The notes: a model not told the origin generated them from the letters alone. A DNA stretch of 64,000 bases from Rhizocola hellebori (GCF_016862955.1 NZ_BONY01000024.1:1-64000); one strand, 5' to 3'; positions 15,886 to 24,400 are shown, numbered from the stretch's first letter. Program-made: numbers and translations.

Positions 15886-16509
15886 TCACCTCACCAGCCT
15901 GGGATGCGGCATCCGCCAGCCCTCGGCCAGCCGTGATGGGCCCACATTGGAACCGCCGCCGAAGAACTCACAGAACTTCATGATGAGCGGGTCCCAGCCC
16001 ACCGGGTCGACGTAGTCCTTTCCCGGAATTTTCAAGCCTTCTTCCAGGTACGCCCGTACGACGCGGACCTCGATGGCCGTGCACCGATCGCCGAAGGGGT
16101 GGGCCTCGATCACCCGGCACTCCAGCTGAATCGGGCACTCGGTCACCCGCGGTGGTGCGACCACTTCGGACCGTTGGGCGGTGAGTCCGGCCACCGCGAA
16201 CTTGTCGGGCTCGTAGACGTAGCCCATCGCCGCCTTCCGCTCGGGTACCGGGTGGGCCCCGGTGGTCAGCGCGAGCCGGTCGACCGCGTCTGCCAGCGTC
16301 GATGGGGCGAGGTTGAGCACGCATTCGCGCTCCCGCAACAGGTTCGCCGTCGTGTGACCGGCGTTGCCCAGCCCGAGCATGCAGGACTGCCCCAGCCACC
16401 ACGCCGACGACATCGGAGCTAGATTGGCCGTGCCGTCCTCGTTGCGGGTGCTGATGAGCACGACCGGGGTGCCGTAGTAGTGAACCTTCAAGTCAATGGC
16501 GCGATGCAT
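15886..16509 (-). CDS. Flavin reductase family protein
   Basis: 207-aa FMN-binding split-barrel protein of the flavin reductase-like family. Seen: YYGTPVVLISTRNEDGTANLAPMSSAWWLG, the family's first strands and FMN loop, followed by TTANLLRERECVLNLA and RSEVVAPPRVTECPIQLEC. Members reduce flavin with NAD(P)H for a partner oxygenase, or use flavin themselves; no oxygenase partner is adjacent. Start at ATG 16507-16509, ahead of the conserved first strand. Confidence 0.8.
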   Translation of the reverse strand: MHRAIDLKVHYYGTPVVLISTRNEDGTANLAPMSSAWWLGQSCMLGLGNAGHTTANLLRERECVLNLAPSTLADAVDRLALTTGAHPVPERKAAMGYVYEPDKFAVAGLTAQRSEVVAPPRVTECPIQLECRVIEAHPFGDRCTAIEVRVVRAYLEEGLKIPGKDYVDPVGWDPLIMKFCEFFGGGSNVGPSRLAEGWRMPHPRLVR

Positions 16510-16572
16510 ACGATCTAGCTTGCCCAGCCCCGGCTGATGTTGCTGGCGGCTTCCGGACACGGCATTGAGCCC

Positions 16573-16968
16573 CTAGGTGAGGGCCTGGCGAATTCGGTGA
16601 TGGTCGTGATAGTCCCGTGTTTCCACTATTTGTCCATTGCGTACTCTGAACAGCTGGATGTTCGATACGCGTTGCGTTTTGCCGGTCGTGGTCACCGAGA
16701 GCAGGTAGTCGTACTCGGCGATGATGACTTCCGCGTCGGCGGTCTGGTGGATGACGACGTTCTCGACGGTGAAGGCCAGGGGCGCCAGCGCCGCCGTCGC
16801 CAGATGCGCTTCGATCGCCGGCCGGCCGTGCAGCCGGACCGGCTCCGGCAGCGCGAACGGCATGTCGACCACGGCGTCCTCGGCGTAGTGCGCGGCCAGC
16901 TCGTTCCAGCGACGCTGGTGAATGAGCTCGGTGCGGAGGGCGAAGATTTCCTGTGCGGTGAGGTTCAT
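16573..16968 (-). CDS. NTF2/SnoaL-like protein, TetR-controlled
   Basis: 131-aa cone-fold protein of the nuclear transport factor 2-like superfamily. Seen: ELIHQRRWNELAAHYAEDAVVDMPF, then RLHGRPAIEAHL, VIIAEYDYLL and NIQLFRVRNGQIVETRDYHDHHRI, a standard SnoaL-like pattern. Such proteins isomerise or hydrate small molecules; no substrate can be assigned. ATG (16966-16968) follows a GGAGGAG ribosome site. It is divergent from a TetR gene, and two palindromes in the shared promoter region suggest that the TetR protein represses it. Confidence 0.8.
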   Translation of the reverse strand: MNLTAQEIFALRTELIHQRRWNELAAHYAEDAVVDMPFALPEPVRLHGRPAIEAHLATAALAPLAFTVENVVIHQTADAEVIIAEYDYLLSVTTTGKTQRVSNIQLFRVRNGQIVETRDYHDHHRIRQALT

Positions 16969-16988
16969 GGCAGACTCCTCCAGACAGA

Positions 16989-17040
16989 AGCGGAGCGATC
17001 ACTCCGCTACGGCCGAACTATACGGAGTGTTCACTCCGCT
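16989..17040. promoter_or_regulatory. Twin TetR operators
   Basis: Two palindromes in the divergent NTF2/tetR promoter: AGCGGAG-6-CTCCGCT at 16989-17008, and GGAGTGTTCACTCC (exact) within 17024-17037, flanked CGGAG/CTCCG. Their centres lie 32 bases apart, three helical turns, on one DNA face. They share the core CGGAG...TCACTCCG and are the probable binding sites of the adjacent TetR regulator. Confidence 0.7.
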
Positions 17041-17055
17041 TGTCGAGGGGGATCG

Positions 17056-17607
17056 GTGCGGGCCGACGCGCAGCGCAATCGCAGCCGGTTACTGGCGGCG
17101 GCCGAGGAAGTGTTCGCCGCCAAGGGAATCGGGGCACCCGTCGACGAGGTGGCCAGGGCGGCAGGAGTCGGCATCGGCACCCTGTTCCGGCACTTCGCCA
17201 CCAAGGAGGCGCTGCTGGAAGCGGTCTACGTGGCCCGGCTGCAGCGGCTGACCGACCAGGTCAGCTCCCTGTCCGGGGCCCAGGATCCGGCCGCCGTCCT
17301 GACGGGCTTCTTTGCCGATGCGGTTCGCTCATCGGGTACCAAGATGGCGCTCGCCGCAGCGCTTGCGGAAGCGGGGATCGCGGTGGACGCGGCCAACGCG
17401 AGCTACGGCTCCGCCCTGCGCCAGGAGCTCGGCGCGCTGTTGACCCGGGCGCAGCAAGCCGGGGGCATCCGCGGTGACATCGCGGTTGGCGAGTTCATCA
17501 GCCTGCTGGCGGGTACCTCGCAGGCGGTCTCCGGCCACGACGACGCCACCCGCGACCGGATCCTCAACGTGGTGCTGGATGGCCTGCGTGCCGGCGACAC
17601 CCGGTAG
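17056..17607 (+). CDS. TetR/AcrR family transcriptional regulator
   Basis: 183-aa repressor. N-terminal helix-turn-helix: LLAAAEEVFAAKGIGAPVDEVARAAGVGIGTLFRHFATKEALLEAVY, an almost canonical TetR DNA-binding domain. The C-terminal ligand domain has the TetR_C pattern common in actinobacteria (GALLTRAQQAGGIRGDI). The GTG start at 17056 is preceded by GAGGGGG. Autoregulation and control of the divergent NTF2-like gene are inferred from the twin operators. Confidence 0.88.
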   Translation: MRADAQRNRSRLLAAAEEVFAAKGIGAPVDEVARAAGVGIGTLFRHFATKEALLEAVYVARLQRLTDQVSSLSGAQDPAAVLTGFFADAVRSSGTKMALAAALAEAGIAVDAANASYGSALRQELGALLTRAQQAGGIRGDIAVGEFISLLAGTSQAVSGHDDATRDRILNVVLDGLRAGDTR

Positions 17608-17639
17608 GTGAATGCCGCCGGCCGCAGAGGGTATGCGGA

Positions 17640-17984
17640 TTATGGCCAGTCGCCGGGATTGCACAGGAAACCGGTGGTGCCACTGGTCTCGGTGACGCCA
17701 CCCGAGACGAAGCTGTAGAACACGCGCACCGATCGGCGCGGGTTTGGGCATGAGGTGTACAGGGACGCGAAGGGCGTCGTGTAAGTCACCGTGACGCCTG
17801 GTGGGTAGACGTAGGTCACCGTCCAGGTGGTGGTCCCGGTGCTCGCGGCATCGCAGAAGTAGTGCGAGGCGCCGGACTCGCAGTGCGGTGCCGGTGCGGC
17901 GGCTGACGCGGGGGCACCGGGCAGCGCCACCGCGCCCAGCATCAATGTCGCGGCCACCGCCAGCGCACGAATCGAAATATTCAT
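17640..17984 (-). CDS. Small secreted Cys-containing protein
   Basis: 114-aa exported protein of unknown function. Signal peptide residues 1-28 (MNISIRALAV core, PASA cleavage). The mature ~85 residues contain four Cys, probably two disulfides, and a beta-rich, Thr/Tyr/Val-rich sequence (TTTWTVTYVYPPGVTVTY, VRVFYSFVSGGVTETSG). ATG at 17982-17984. The gene is convergent with tetR, with 32 bases between. I recognise no family. Confidence 0.6.
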   Translation of the reverse strand: MNISIRALAVAATLMLGAVALPGAPASAAAPAPHCESGASHYFCDAASTGTTTWTVTYVYPPGVTVTYTTPFASLYTSCPNPRRSVRVFYSFVSGGVTETSGTTGFLCNPGDWP

Positions 17985-18086
17985 GTTGATAAGTATAGAC
18001 GAAGGCGGATTCAGTAAAGTGACCGCGCACGGTGAAGGCCAGCCATACGCTGAGATCCGGTACTCATAGCGGTCAAGGAGGCTTTC

Positions 18087-18389
18087 GTGTCTGTCATCAT
18101 GATGCTGAGGGTGAAAGGTGATCCCGCCGCGCTGGAAAGCTACGCGAGCAACCACGGCGAAACACTGAAGAAGATCGCCAGCGAAGGTAAAGCCAAAGGC
18201 TGTATCCACCACCACTTTGCGGCTGCCGATGGCGAAGTGCTGGTCATCGACGAGTGGCCGAGCGAGGAAGCCTTCAGGGACTTCTTCGACAACCAGGCCG
18301 AGATTCCGGAAGTCATGGCAAAGGTTGGCGCCAAAGGCAAACCCGAGGTGATGGTCTACCGCAAGCTGGAGACGCCCGACTCGTTCTGA
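18087..18389 (+). CDS. ABM-like (dimeric alpha/beta barrel) protein
   Basis: 100-aa protein resembling antibiotic-biosynthesis-monooxygenase folds: SVIMMLRVKGDPAALESY, HHHFAAADGEVLVIDEWPSEEAFRDFF, and a C-terminal VMVYRKLETPDSF strand. GTG start at 18087, six bases after AAGGAG. Single-gene unit followed by a strong hairpin. Enzyme or binding role unknown. Confidence 0.7.
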   Translation: MSVIMMLRVKGDPAALESYASNHGETLKKIASEGKAKGCIHHHFAAADGEVLVIDEWPSEEAFRDFFDNQAEIPEVMAKVGAKGKPEVMVYRKLETPDSF

Positions 18390-18395
18390 GCAGTC

Positions 18396-18419
18396 AGGGC
18401 GGCCCGGGTGGGCCGCCCT
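18396..18419 (+). terminator. Rho-independent-like hairpin
   Basis: AGGGCGGCCC (18396-18405), loop GGGT, GGGCCGCCCT (18410-18419): a perfect 10-base stem seven bases after the preceding stop codon. It lies between convergent genes and can serve both. Confidence 0.75.
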
Positions 18420-18440
18420 TGTCTGGCGAACGCTTGACCG

Positions 18441-19976
18441 CTATGGCAATGCCACTCCCAGCGGACCGGGCAGCCGCGCTGGCGTCCCCGCGGTGAGGCT
18501 CACGTCCTCCGGCGAGGGGCCGTCGCAGAACCGGTCGTGCTCCGGCAGCGTGCCGTTGACCAGGAAGGCGGTGGCGATCGCGGCGGCGCATGGTCCGGAG
18601 CGAATGCCGTAGATGCCGTGTCCGCCGGCGTCCTGTGTCACCATCGCGGCGCGGGAACCGAGCGCGGTGCGCATGCCGAACCCGCCGATCCACGGCGTGG
18701 CCGGGTCACGAAGATTCTGCAGCACAAGGACATTGCGCGGTCCCTTGGCGTCCACGGTCACCGGCGGCTCGACCGGGCGGTGGGGCCAGAACACGCATGG
18801 CCACAGGTTCGCCGGCATGCCGCCGGTGAGCGGCCAGACTCGGCGATCCTGGGCGGTGTTGCGTGCGTAAAGCTGCACGTCGCGGTTCCAGGCGATGTCG
18901 TTGCACGCGATCGCGTAGAGCACCGCGATCTGGTTGTCCACCGGAACCTGCAGGGCCGGCGGGGTGACCGAGCCGGGTGTGCCGAACGCCTGCCAGACCT
19001 CGGCCAGCGTCGGGAAGAGCCGGTCGTCGTACAGGTAGGACCGGGTGACCTCACGGAAGACGTTTCCGTTGAGCAGAAGCCCGGGTGTCGGGATCGGGTT
19101 GGCGTCGAGTGCCGCGACGCTGCGGAAGTAGTACTCCCGCACGGCCTGCGGGGTGTCTCCGAGACCATAGATGTCGTTGCGTTTGGCCGCCCAGGCGGTG
19201 AAGTCGGGGAAGCGCAACGCGATGCCGAGACTGAAGCCGCGCCATACGTCGTACCAGATGTTGTTGGGGTTGACCGCGCTGTCCAGGATGATGCGGTCGC
19301 TGCGTTGCGGGAACAGACTGGTGTAGACGGCGCCCAGATAGCTGCCGTAGGAGTAGCCGAGGTAGTTGAGCTTGCGCTCACCCATCGCCGCCCGGAGGCG
19401 ATCCATGTCCCGTGCGGTGTTGGCGGTGGTGATGTGGGGCAGCAGCGCGCCGGCCTGCGCCGCGCAGGAAGCCGCGGTGGTGCGCGCGAATTCGACGTTG
19501 CGCGCGATCGAGCCGTCGGGCGCCGGATACGGCAGGACCAGATCGGGCGGCGTTTCCCCGGGAATGCCGCAGGTGATGGCGCTGCTGAGGCCGACACCGC
19601 GGGGATCGAAGCCGATCAGGTCGTAGCGTGCGGTGACCTCCGCCGGCAGGGTCTGCGCCAGGAAGCTCGGCAGGTCAAGGCCGGAGCCGCCGGGCCCGCC
19701 CGGATTCAGCAACAGAATCCCCCGGCGCAGCGCCGGGTCGGTGGCCGATATCCGGGAGACGGCAATGGTGATCTTCGGACCGTTCGGGCTGCGATAGTCG
19801 CGCGGCACACTGAGCTGTGCGCACTGCTGTCGCGGGTCGGGTGCCTGGTAAGGGCAGTCCTGCCAGGCGATTGACGATTGCGTCGGAGTTGTTCCGGAAG
19901 CGGCGGTGGCCGGTGCCGAGGCTGTGATGAGAGCCAGGGCCGCTGCTACGGCGGAAAGGACGTGGATGCGGCGCAT
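18441..19976 (-). CDS. Secreted TAP-like alpha/beta hydrolase (tripeptidyl aminopeptidase family)
   Basis: 511-aa exported peptidase of the same family as the protein at 3888. Signal peptide about residues 1-26 (ATAAS cleavage). Motifs: NPGGPGGSGLDLP, GFDPRGVGLSS, nucleophile elbow GYSYGSYLG, acidic RDPATPWIGG, and the TQDAGGHGIYG histidine; a TAP-like C-terminal domain follows, with paired Cys (near SGPC and DRFC). The C terminus LPGPLGVALP resembles the RLGVMALG end of the paralogue. ATG at 19974-19976 with a GGGAGG ribosome site. Divergent from the SigE-family sigma gene. Confidence 0.88.
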   Translation of the reverse strand: MRRIHVLSAVAAALALITASAPATAASGTTPTQSSIAWQDCPYQAPDPRQQCAQLSVPRDYRSPNGPKITIAVSRISATDPALRRGILLLNPGGPGGSGLDLPSFLAQTLPAEVTARYDLIGFDPRGVGLSSAITCGIPGETPPDLVLPYPAPDGSIARNVEFARTTAASCAAQAGALLPHITTANTARDMDRLRAAMGERKLNYLGYSYGSYLGAVYTSLFPQRSDRIILDSAVNPNNIWYDVWRGFSLGIALRFPDFTAWAAKRNDIYGLGDTPQAVREYYFRSVAALDANPIPTPGLLLNGNVFREVTRSYLYDDRLFPTLAEVWQAFGTPGSVTPPALQVPVDNQIAVLYAIACNDIAWNRDVQLYARNTAQDRRVWPLTGGMPANLWPCVFWPHRPVEPPVTVDAKGPRNVLVLQNLRDPATPWIGGFGMRTALGSRAAMVTQDAGGHGIYGIRSGPCAAAIATAFLVNGTLPEHDRFCDGPSPEDVSLTAGTPARLPGPLGVALP

Positions 19977-20041
19977 CTAAATGCCTCCCTTTTCTTGTCT
20001 CCGGGGGCAATGTTATGTCCATCAATCAAACCGGGCGGCGA

Positions 20042-20067
20042 GCAACCTTTTTGACCGCTGTGGTGTC
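20042..20067 (+). promoter_or_regulatory. Possible ECF promoter of the SigE-family gene
   Basis: GCAACC (20042-20047), 16 bases, TGTC (20064-20067), ten bases before the GTG start of the sigma factor. The AAC core and 16-base spacing are usual for ECF-dependent autoregulated promoters. No experimental anchor; one copy only in the window. Confidence 0.4.
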
Positions 20068-20076
20068 CTGGCTCGC

Positions 20077-20589
20077 GTGAGTAGTTGGGTGGCACCGGAC
20101 GATTTCGCGGAGTTTGTTCGCGGCAGGCACGTTGAGCTGCTGCGCTTCGCCTATCTACTCTGCGGCGACCGCTACCTGGCCGAGGACCTGGTCCAGGACG
20201 CCCTGGAGCGTACCGGCATGGCATGGCACCGTGTCCAGCGCCAGGACGACCCCGAGGGGTACGTGCGGCGTACCATCACCAATCGCTTTCTGAACAGGCT
20301 GCGCGCGCTTCGCAGCGAGCGCCTGGTCGGTGATCCACCCGAACGCGGCTATGTCGACCGGGAACCACCCGACCACGCCCTCTGGCATCTGCTCGCCCGG
20401 CTGCCACGCCAGCAGCGTGCCGTGCTCGTGCTGCGGTTCTACCTGGACTACTCCGAGGCGCAGATCGCCCAGACGCTGGGATGTTCCACCGGCACCGTCA
20501 AAAGCACCACCTCACGCGCGCTGGCCAAACTGCGTCAGCAACTGCCGGCCAACTCACAGCTCGCATCGGTGGAAAAGGGTGCGTCATGA
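20077..20589 (+). CDS. SigE-family ECF RNA polymerase sigma factor
   Basis: 170-aa ECF sigma factor of the actinobacterial SigE-type group. Region 2: EFVRGRHVELLRFAYLLCGDRYLAEDLVQDAL; region 4: LPRQQRAVLVLRFYLDYSEAQIAQTLGCSTGTVKSTTSRALAKLR. GTG start at 20077 opens the family N terminus (VSSWVAPDDFAEFVRGR). It overlaps the downstream membrane-protein gene by ATGA, which points to coupled expression of a sigma factor and its modulator. Confidence 0.9.
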   Translation: MSSWVAPDDFAEFVRGRHVELLRFAYLLCGDRYLAEDLVQDALERTGMAWHRVQRQDDPEGYVRRTITNRFLNRLRALRSERLVGDPPERGYVDREPPDHALWHLLARLPRQQRAVLVLRFYLDYSEAQIAQTLGCSTGTVKSTTSRALAKLRQQLPANSQLASVEKGAS

Positions 20590-21635
20590 CCGTTGAACAG
20601 CAACTGCGTGAGACGTTGCAGGGCAAGACGCAGGCCGTCACCGGCTGGGCCGATCCCGTGACACAGATCGAGCGGGGCGTGCGCCGCCGCAAGCGCAGGC
20701 GGCTGGCCGTGCAAGCGGTCGCCGCCGTCACCGTGCTGGTCACCGTGCTGACCGTCGGCCTGATCCAGCGCCGGCCCGCCGAGACGCCGACAAACATCGA
20801 TGCCACGGTGGACGAGGCGGTCGGCGTGCCGCACATCTTGCGCCGGTCGCCGCGCCCGGACCGTGCCGCCTGCCCGCCCGAGCGGATCATGGAGGTCGAA
20901 TGGATTGTCCAGTCGGCGCCATGGGGAATGAGCACCGGCTTCGGGGCGCGCCTGTTCACCGATCAGCGATGCACCCTGTCCGGGCGGCCCCAGCTTTTCG
21001 GGGTGGATGTGGCCACCGGGCAGCGTGTCGAAATTCCCTTCGTGCCCAACGTTGCGCCGATGGACAGCGGCCGGGTACGGCAGTTTCCCGCCACCATCGA
21101 CGGCGGCGAGCTGGCGCGGGTGGAGATCCACGGCAACAGCGCCTGCCCCACGGGTCAAAGCCCGCAAAGCTATCGCGACCTGTCGTTGCTCATCGGCGAT
21201 CGCCAGCTGGACCTACCCGATCAGCGAAGCTTGACCGCCGTGTGCGGTGCCGATGTCAGCGAGTGGTTCGTCGAGCCGCCGATGGAATACGCCTCGCTTG
21301 ACGCCTATCTCCTGGCGCCCAAGACGCTACGCCGTGGCGAAGACTTCTCCTACACGGTGCAGATCGCCAACAGGTTCCCGAGAAAATTCAATATTCAAGA
21401 CTGTCCGGTGTACCTGTTAGGGCTGGGCGCGCAGGGCCAGACCTGGCGGCGGCTGAGCTGCGACATCAGCTCGATCGATGCCCATCGCACGGTGCGCTTT
21501 CGGATGACCGGTCACGTGCCCGCCGACGCCGCGGTCGGGCCGGCCAAACTCACCTGGATCGGCGTGCTGCCCAACGGCGAAGTGATAGTCGCGGACATGG
21601 CCACAAGTGGTTACCCGGTATCGATTACGCAGTGA
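20586..21635 (+). CDS. Membrane protein coupled to SigE-family sigma factor
   Basis: 349-aa single-pass protein: a short cytoplasmic N terminus of ~45 residues ending in the very basic RRRKRRR, one membrane helix (about 47-65), then a ~280-residue exported domain containing several Cys. In this sigma family the coupled gene often encodes an anti-sigma-type membrane protein; the N-terminal segment (MTVEQQLRETLQGKT) has the usual start of such partners. I see no zinc-binding HxxxCxxC anti-sigma motif. The exported domain (VDVATGQRVEIPFVPN, ending ADMATSGYPVSI) has no family I recognise. ATG at 20586 overlaps the sigma stop. Confidence 0.7.
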   Translation: MTVEQQLRETLQGKTQAVTGWADPVTQIERGVRRRKRRRLAVQAVAAVTVLVTVLTVGLIQRRPAETPTNIDATVDEAVGVPHILRRSPRPDRAACPPERIMEVEWIVQSAPWGMSTGFGARLFTDQRCTLSGRPQLFGVDVATGQRVEIPFVPNVAPMDSGRVRQFPATIDGGELARVEIHGNSACPTGQSPQSYRDLSLLIGDRQLDLPDQRSLTAVCGADVSEWFVEPPMEYASLDAYLLAPKTLRRGEDFSYTVQIANRFPRKFNIQDCPVYLLGLGAQGQTWRRLSCDISSIDAHRTVRFRMTGHVPADAAVGPAKLTWIGVLPNGEVIVADMATSGYPVSITQ

Positions 21636-21642
21636 CGAGCGC

Positions 21643-22293
21643 TCAGATCAGGCCGGCTTCCTGGGCGAGCAGCGCTATCTGGGTACGGTTGGCCAGATCG
21701 AGCTTGGTGAGGATGTGCGAGACGTGGGCCTTGACCGTGGTCAGGCTCATCGTCAGCGCGGTCGCTATGTCTGCATTGGAGTGTCCCTGGGCGATGGCGA
21801 TGACGACATCGCGCTCGCGCGGGGTGAGCCCGGCCAGCTTGGTGCGCGCGTTCTCGTAGGTGGTGGCGCTGGTGGCTATCCGCTGCATCAGCCGGCGGGT
21901 CACGGCCGGGGACAGGAACGGCTCACCGGCTGAAGCCGCATGGACCGCCTGGGCGATCCGCTCCGGCGGGGTGTCCTTGAGCAGGAAGCCGGTGGCGCCC
22001 GCGCGCAGCGCGCGCAGGATGTGGTCGTCGGTGTCGAAGGTGGTCAGCACGATGACCTCGGGCGGGTGGGGGCGGCGGCGGATTCGCTCGGTCGCCGCGA
22101 TGCCGCCCATGCCGGGCATCCGGATGTCCATGAGGATGACGTCGGGCGTATGCCGATCGACCGCGGCAAGTGCTTGCGCGCCATCGGCTGCCTCGCCGAC
22201 GACCGCTATACCGTCGGCGCCGTCGAGCATCATCGTCAGCGCGCCACGCACCAGCGGGTCGTCGTCGACGATCAGCACCCGGATCGGCGTCAT
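21643..22293 (-). CDS. NarL/LuxR-family response regulator
   Basis: 216-aa two-component response regulator. Receiver domain: VLIVDDDPLVRGAL, phosphoacceptor Asp56 in ILMDIRMPGMGG, and the conserved Lys in GFLLKDTPPERI. C-terminal LuxR-type helix-turn-helix: LTPRERDVVIAIAQGHSNADIATALTMSLTTVKAHVSHIL. ATG at 22291-22293 overlaps the kinase stop as ATGA; a GTG nine bases upstream is a possible but poorer start. Partner of the kinase encoded just before it; targets unknown. Confidence 0.9.
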   Translation of the reverse strand: MTPIRVLIVDDDPLVRGALTMMLDGADGIAVVGEAADGAQALAAVDRHTPDVILMDIRMPGMGGIAATERIRRRPHPPEVIVLTTFDTDDHILRALRAGATGFLLKDTPPERIAQAVHAASAGEPFLSPAVTRRLMQRIATSATTYENARTKLAGLTPRERDVVIAIAQGHSNADIATALTMSLTTVKAHVSHILTKLDLANRTQIALLAQEAGLI

Positions 22294-23450
22294 GCCTGCC
22301 ACGGCAGCCAGGCGGACAGCCGGAACCGGCCGGAGGCATCGATCTCATGCTCCAGGCCCCCGCCGCAAAGCGCCGCCCTCTCGGCCAGGCCGACCAGCCC
22401 GATGCCCGCTCCGGGCGCCGATGGGTGGCCGGCGACGGTCGGGTTGCTCACCTCGATGGTCAGCCGTGAGCCGGGACCGCCGCCCAGCGCGAGGCTCACC
22501 GCCTGCCCGGGGGCGTGCTTGCGGGCGTTGGTGAGCGCCTCCTGCACGATGCGGTAAGCGGTGCGGCCGATCTGCGGCAACGGTTCCGAGGCGTCGAGGG
22601 TGTCGTCGACGTCGACCGGCTGGCCGGCTACCCGGGTTTCCCCGATCAGCCGGGGCAGGTCGCCAAGCGACTGCGCCGCAGGGGAATCGGCGTCGGTGTC
22701 GTCGGTGTCATCCCGGCGCAAAAGCGTAATCACCTCGCGAAGCTCCTCGAGCGCCTGGTGTGCGCTGTCCCGCACCACGGCGGCGGCCGCGGTGAGCCGT
22801 TGCGGTGGGGCATCGGGCCTGTACTCTATCGCCCCCGCGTAGGCAGCCAGCAGCGACAGCCGGTGAGCGAGCACGTCGTGCATCTCCCGGGCGATCCGGG
22901 CCCGTTCGGACTGCCGGGCCTGGGCCACTTTCTGTTGCTGCTCCTGCTCGGCGCGGCGGGCGCGTTCGCGTAACGCCTCCAGCAGCTTGCTCCGGGCCTG
23001 CGCCCAGGTGCCCCAACCCAGCAGCGCCGCATAGGCCGCCGCCATCAGCAGCAGCCACCATTGATAGTCAAGGCCGGGCGCCGGCCGCCACAGACCCTGG
23101 ACCGCCTGCCCCAGCACACCGGTCACCGCGACCATGGCCGCCTGGCGAAACGGGCGCACCCGCGCGGTGTGCAGCGCGGCGAAACTCGCCGCCGGAGTGG
23201 CCACCGGGGACACCGCCGCCAGCAGCCCGGCCACGACACCGCCCGCGATCGGCTGCCGCACGATCCACGCGGTCACCGCTATCGACGCCGCGGCGGTGGC
23301 CAGGTCCAGCCAGACCGGGGCGGGCGAATCCGAGCGGACGGTCACCCACCCAGTCACCACCACGAGCAGGCCGATCACCGTCACCGAAATCGCCGTCGCG
23401 GCAGCCGTTGACCGATTGTCCTCGCAGGTCGTGGCGTTCACGTTCAGCAC
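22290..23450 (-). CDS. Sensor histidine kinase (HisKA_3 type)
   Basis: About 386-aa membrane sensor kinase of the NarX/DesK-like class. Four to six membrane helices in the first ~170 residues, a short coiled linker (ALRERARRAEQEQQQKVAQARQSE), then the dimerisation box ERARIAREMHDVLAHRLSLLAAYAG with the phosphoaccepting His, and a HATPase_c domain (IVQEALTNARKHAPGQAV, GIGLVGLAERAALCGG). The start is uncertain: GTG at 23448-23450 is used, with another GTG at 23441, and neither has a good ribosome site. Operon with the response regulator; divergent from the DUF6069 gene. Confidence 0.85.
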   Translation of the reverse strand: MLNVNATTCEDNRSTAAATAISVTVIGLLVVVTGWVTVRSDSPAPVWLDLATAAASIAVTAWIVRQPIAGGVVAGLLAAVSPVATPAASFAALHTARVRPFRQAAMVAVTGVLGQAVQGLWRPAPGLDYQWWLLLMAAAYAALLGWGTWAQARSKLLEALRERARRAEQEQQQKVAQARQSERARIAREMHDVLAHRLSLLAAYAGAIEYRPDAPPQRLTAAAAVVRDSAHQALEELREVITLLRRDDTDDTDADSPAAQSLGDLPRLIGETRVAGQPVDVDDTLDASEPLPQIGRTAYRIVQEALTNARKHAPGQAVSLALGGGPGSRLTIEVSNPTVAGHPSAPGAGIGLVGLAERAALCGGGLEHEIDASGRFRLSAWLPWQA

Positions 23451-23573
23451 AGTACCCAGCGGCGGCACGGCGCGACCACCTACTAAAGATGGTGCCCGAG
23501 GTGCTGCCGGGAGGAGACGGCCGTCCTCGGCGGCCGATGTGGACGGTCCCGGCTCGACGGCACGCTTGCGCCC

Positions 23574-23960
23574 ATGACAAAACAAAGGATGACTCGCCTC
23601 GCCGCGGTAGCGGGCGCGATGCTGGTGGCCGCGGCCGGGTTCGCTGTGCTGCACTCGATGGCCGGGATCGACCTGGCCGCCACTACCGGGACCACCGTCC
23701 AGCACGTCACGCTGACGGCAACGATGGCCGCCGCCGCGATCGCTGCTGTCGCCGGATGGCTTTCGCTGGCGCTGCTGGAACGGCTCACCTCCCGCGGCCG
23801 GGCCATTTGGACGGCAATCGCGGTCACCGTGCTGCTGCTGTCGCTGCTGGCCGGGCCGGCCGCCGGGACCACCGGCGGGGCCAAGGCAGGGCTGGCGCTG
23901 CTTCACCTCGCCGTGGGCGCGGTGGTCATCGGGACTCTGCGGCGGAGCAGCAGCCGATGA
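23574..23960 (+). CDS. DUF6069-like four-helix membrane protein
   Basis: 128-aa integral membrane protein with four predicted helices (about residues 8-28, 45-70, 78-95, 102-122). The layout and the AAAAIAAVAGWLSLALLERL segment match the actinobacterial DUF6069 group. Function unknown. The ATG (23574) lacks a clear ribosome site. It overlaps the next gene by ATGA and starts 123 bases from the divergent histidine kinase gene, so it may answer to that two-component system. Confidence 0.7.
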   Translation: MTKQRMTRLAAVAGAMLVAAAGFAVLHSMAGIDLAATTGTTVQHVTLTATMAAAAIAAVAGWLSLALLERLTSRGRAIWTAIAVTVLLLSLLAGPAAGTTGGAKAGLALLHLAVGAVVIGTLRRSSSR

Positions 23961-24400
23961 CCGCGCAGCTCGTGCAAAAGCGGCAGGGCTCGTTCGTCTT
24001 TGGTGCGGCTGCCTTGCGCACCGGATGGACCTGGCGTCGGGCCCAGATCCGGGTAGGCGAAAGGATTTGGGCCGTCGAGCCGACCGGCCGCCACCGCATC
24101 GGCGTCACCGCGCACGCTGGCAACAGCCCAGCGGTGAGGCTGCATCCGCAGCAGTCGCACGTGCCCGGTCCGGGCGGGCCGGTCAGCTGGCGGTGCTGGC
24201 ACCGTGGCGCCGAGCTGACCCGTGATGACGGCCGCATCCGGCTGGAGATTTCCGCCTTCGCCCGGGGACCGGTGCGCGTCGACGTCACCGGCGACTGGCC
24301 CGACCTAGACCTGGTGGTGCTCACCGCCGTCTTCGCCCTGATGACCCGCCGCCGGCATCGCACCCTGATCATCGCAGCGATCGCCGCGGCGACCCGGTAG
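23957..24400 (+). CDS. Hypothetical protein
   Basis: 147-aa basic protein, coupled to the DUF6069 gene by an ATGA overlap. Beta-rich centre (GSFVFGAAALRTGWTWRRAQI, RRHRIGVTAHAGN-like stretch, SWRCWHRGAELTRDDGRIRLEISAF) and a C-terminal hydrophobic helix (LDLVVLTAVFALMTRR), probably a peripheral or monotopic partner of the preceding membrane protein. No family recognised. Its stop abuts the convergent GlxA-type gene with no gap. Confidence 0.6.
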   Translation: MTAQLVQKRQGSFVFGAAALRTGWTWRRAQIRVGERIWAVEPTGRHRIGVTAHAGNSPAVRLHPQQSHVPGPGGPVSWRCWHRGAELTRDDGRIRLEISAFARGPVRVDVTGDWPDLDLVVLTAVFALMTRRRHRTLIIAAIAAATR

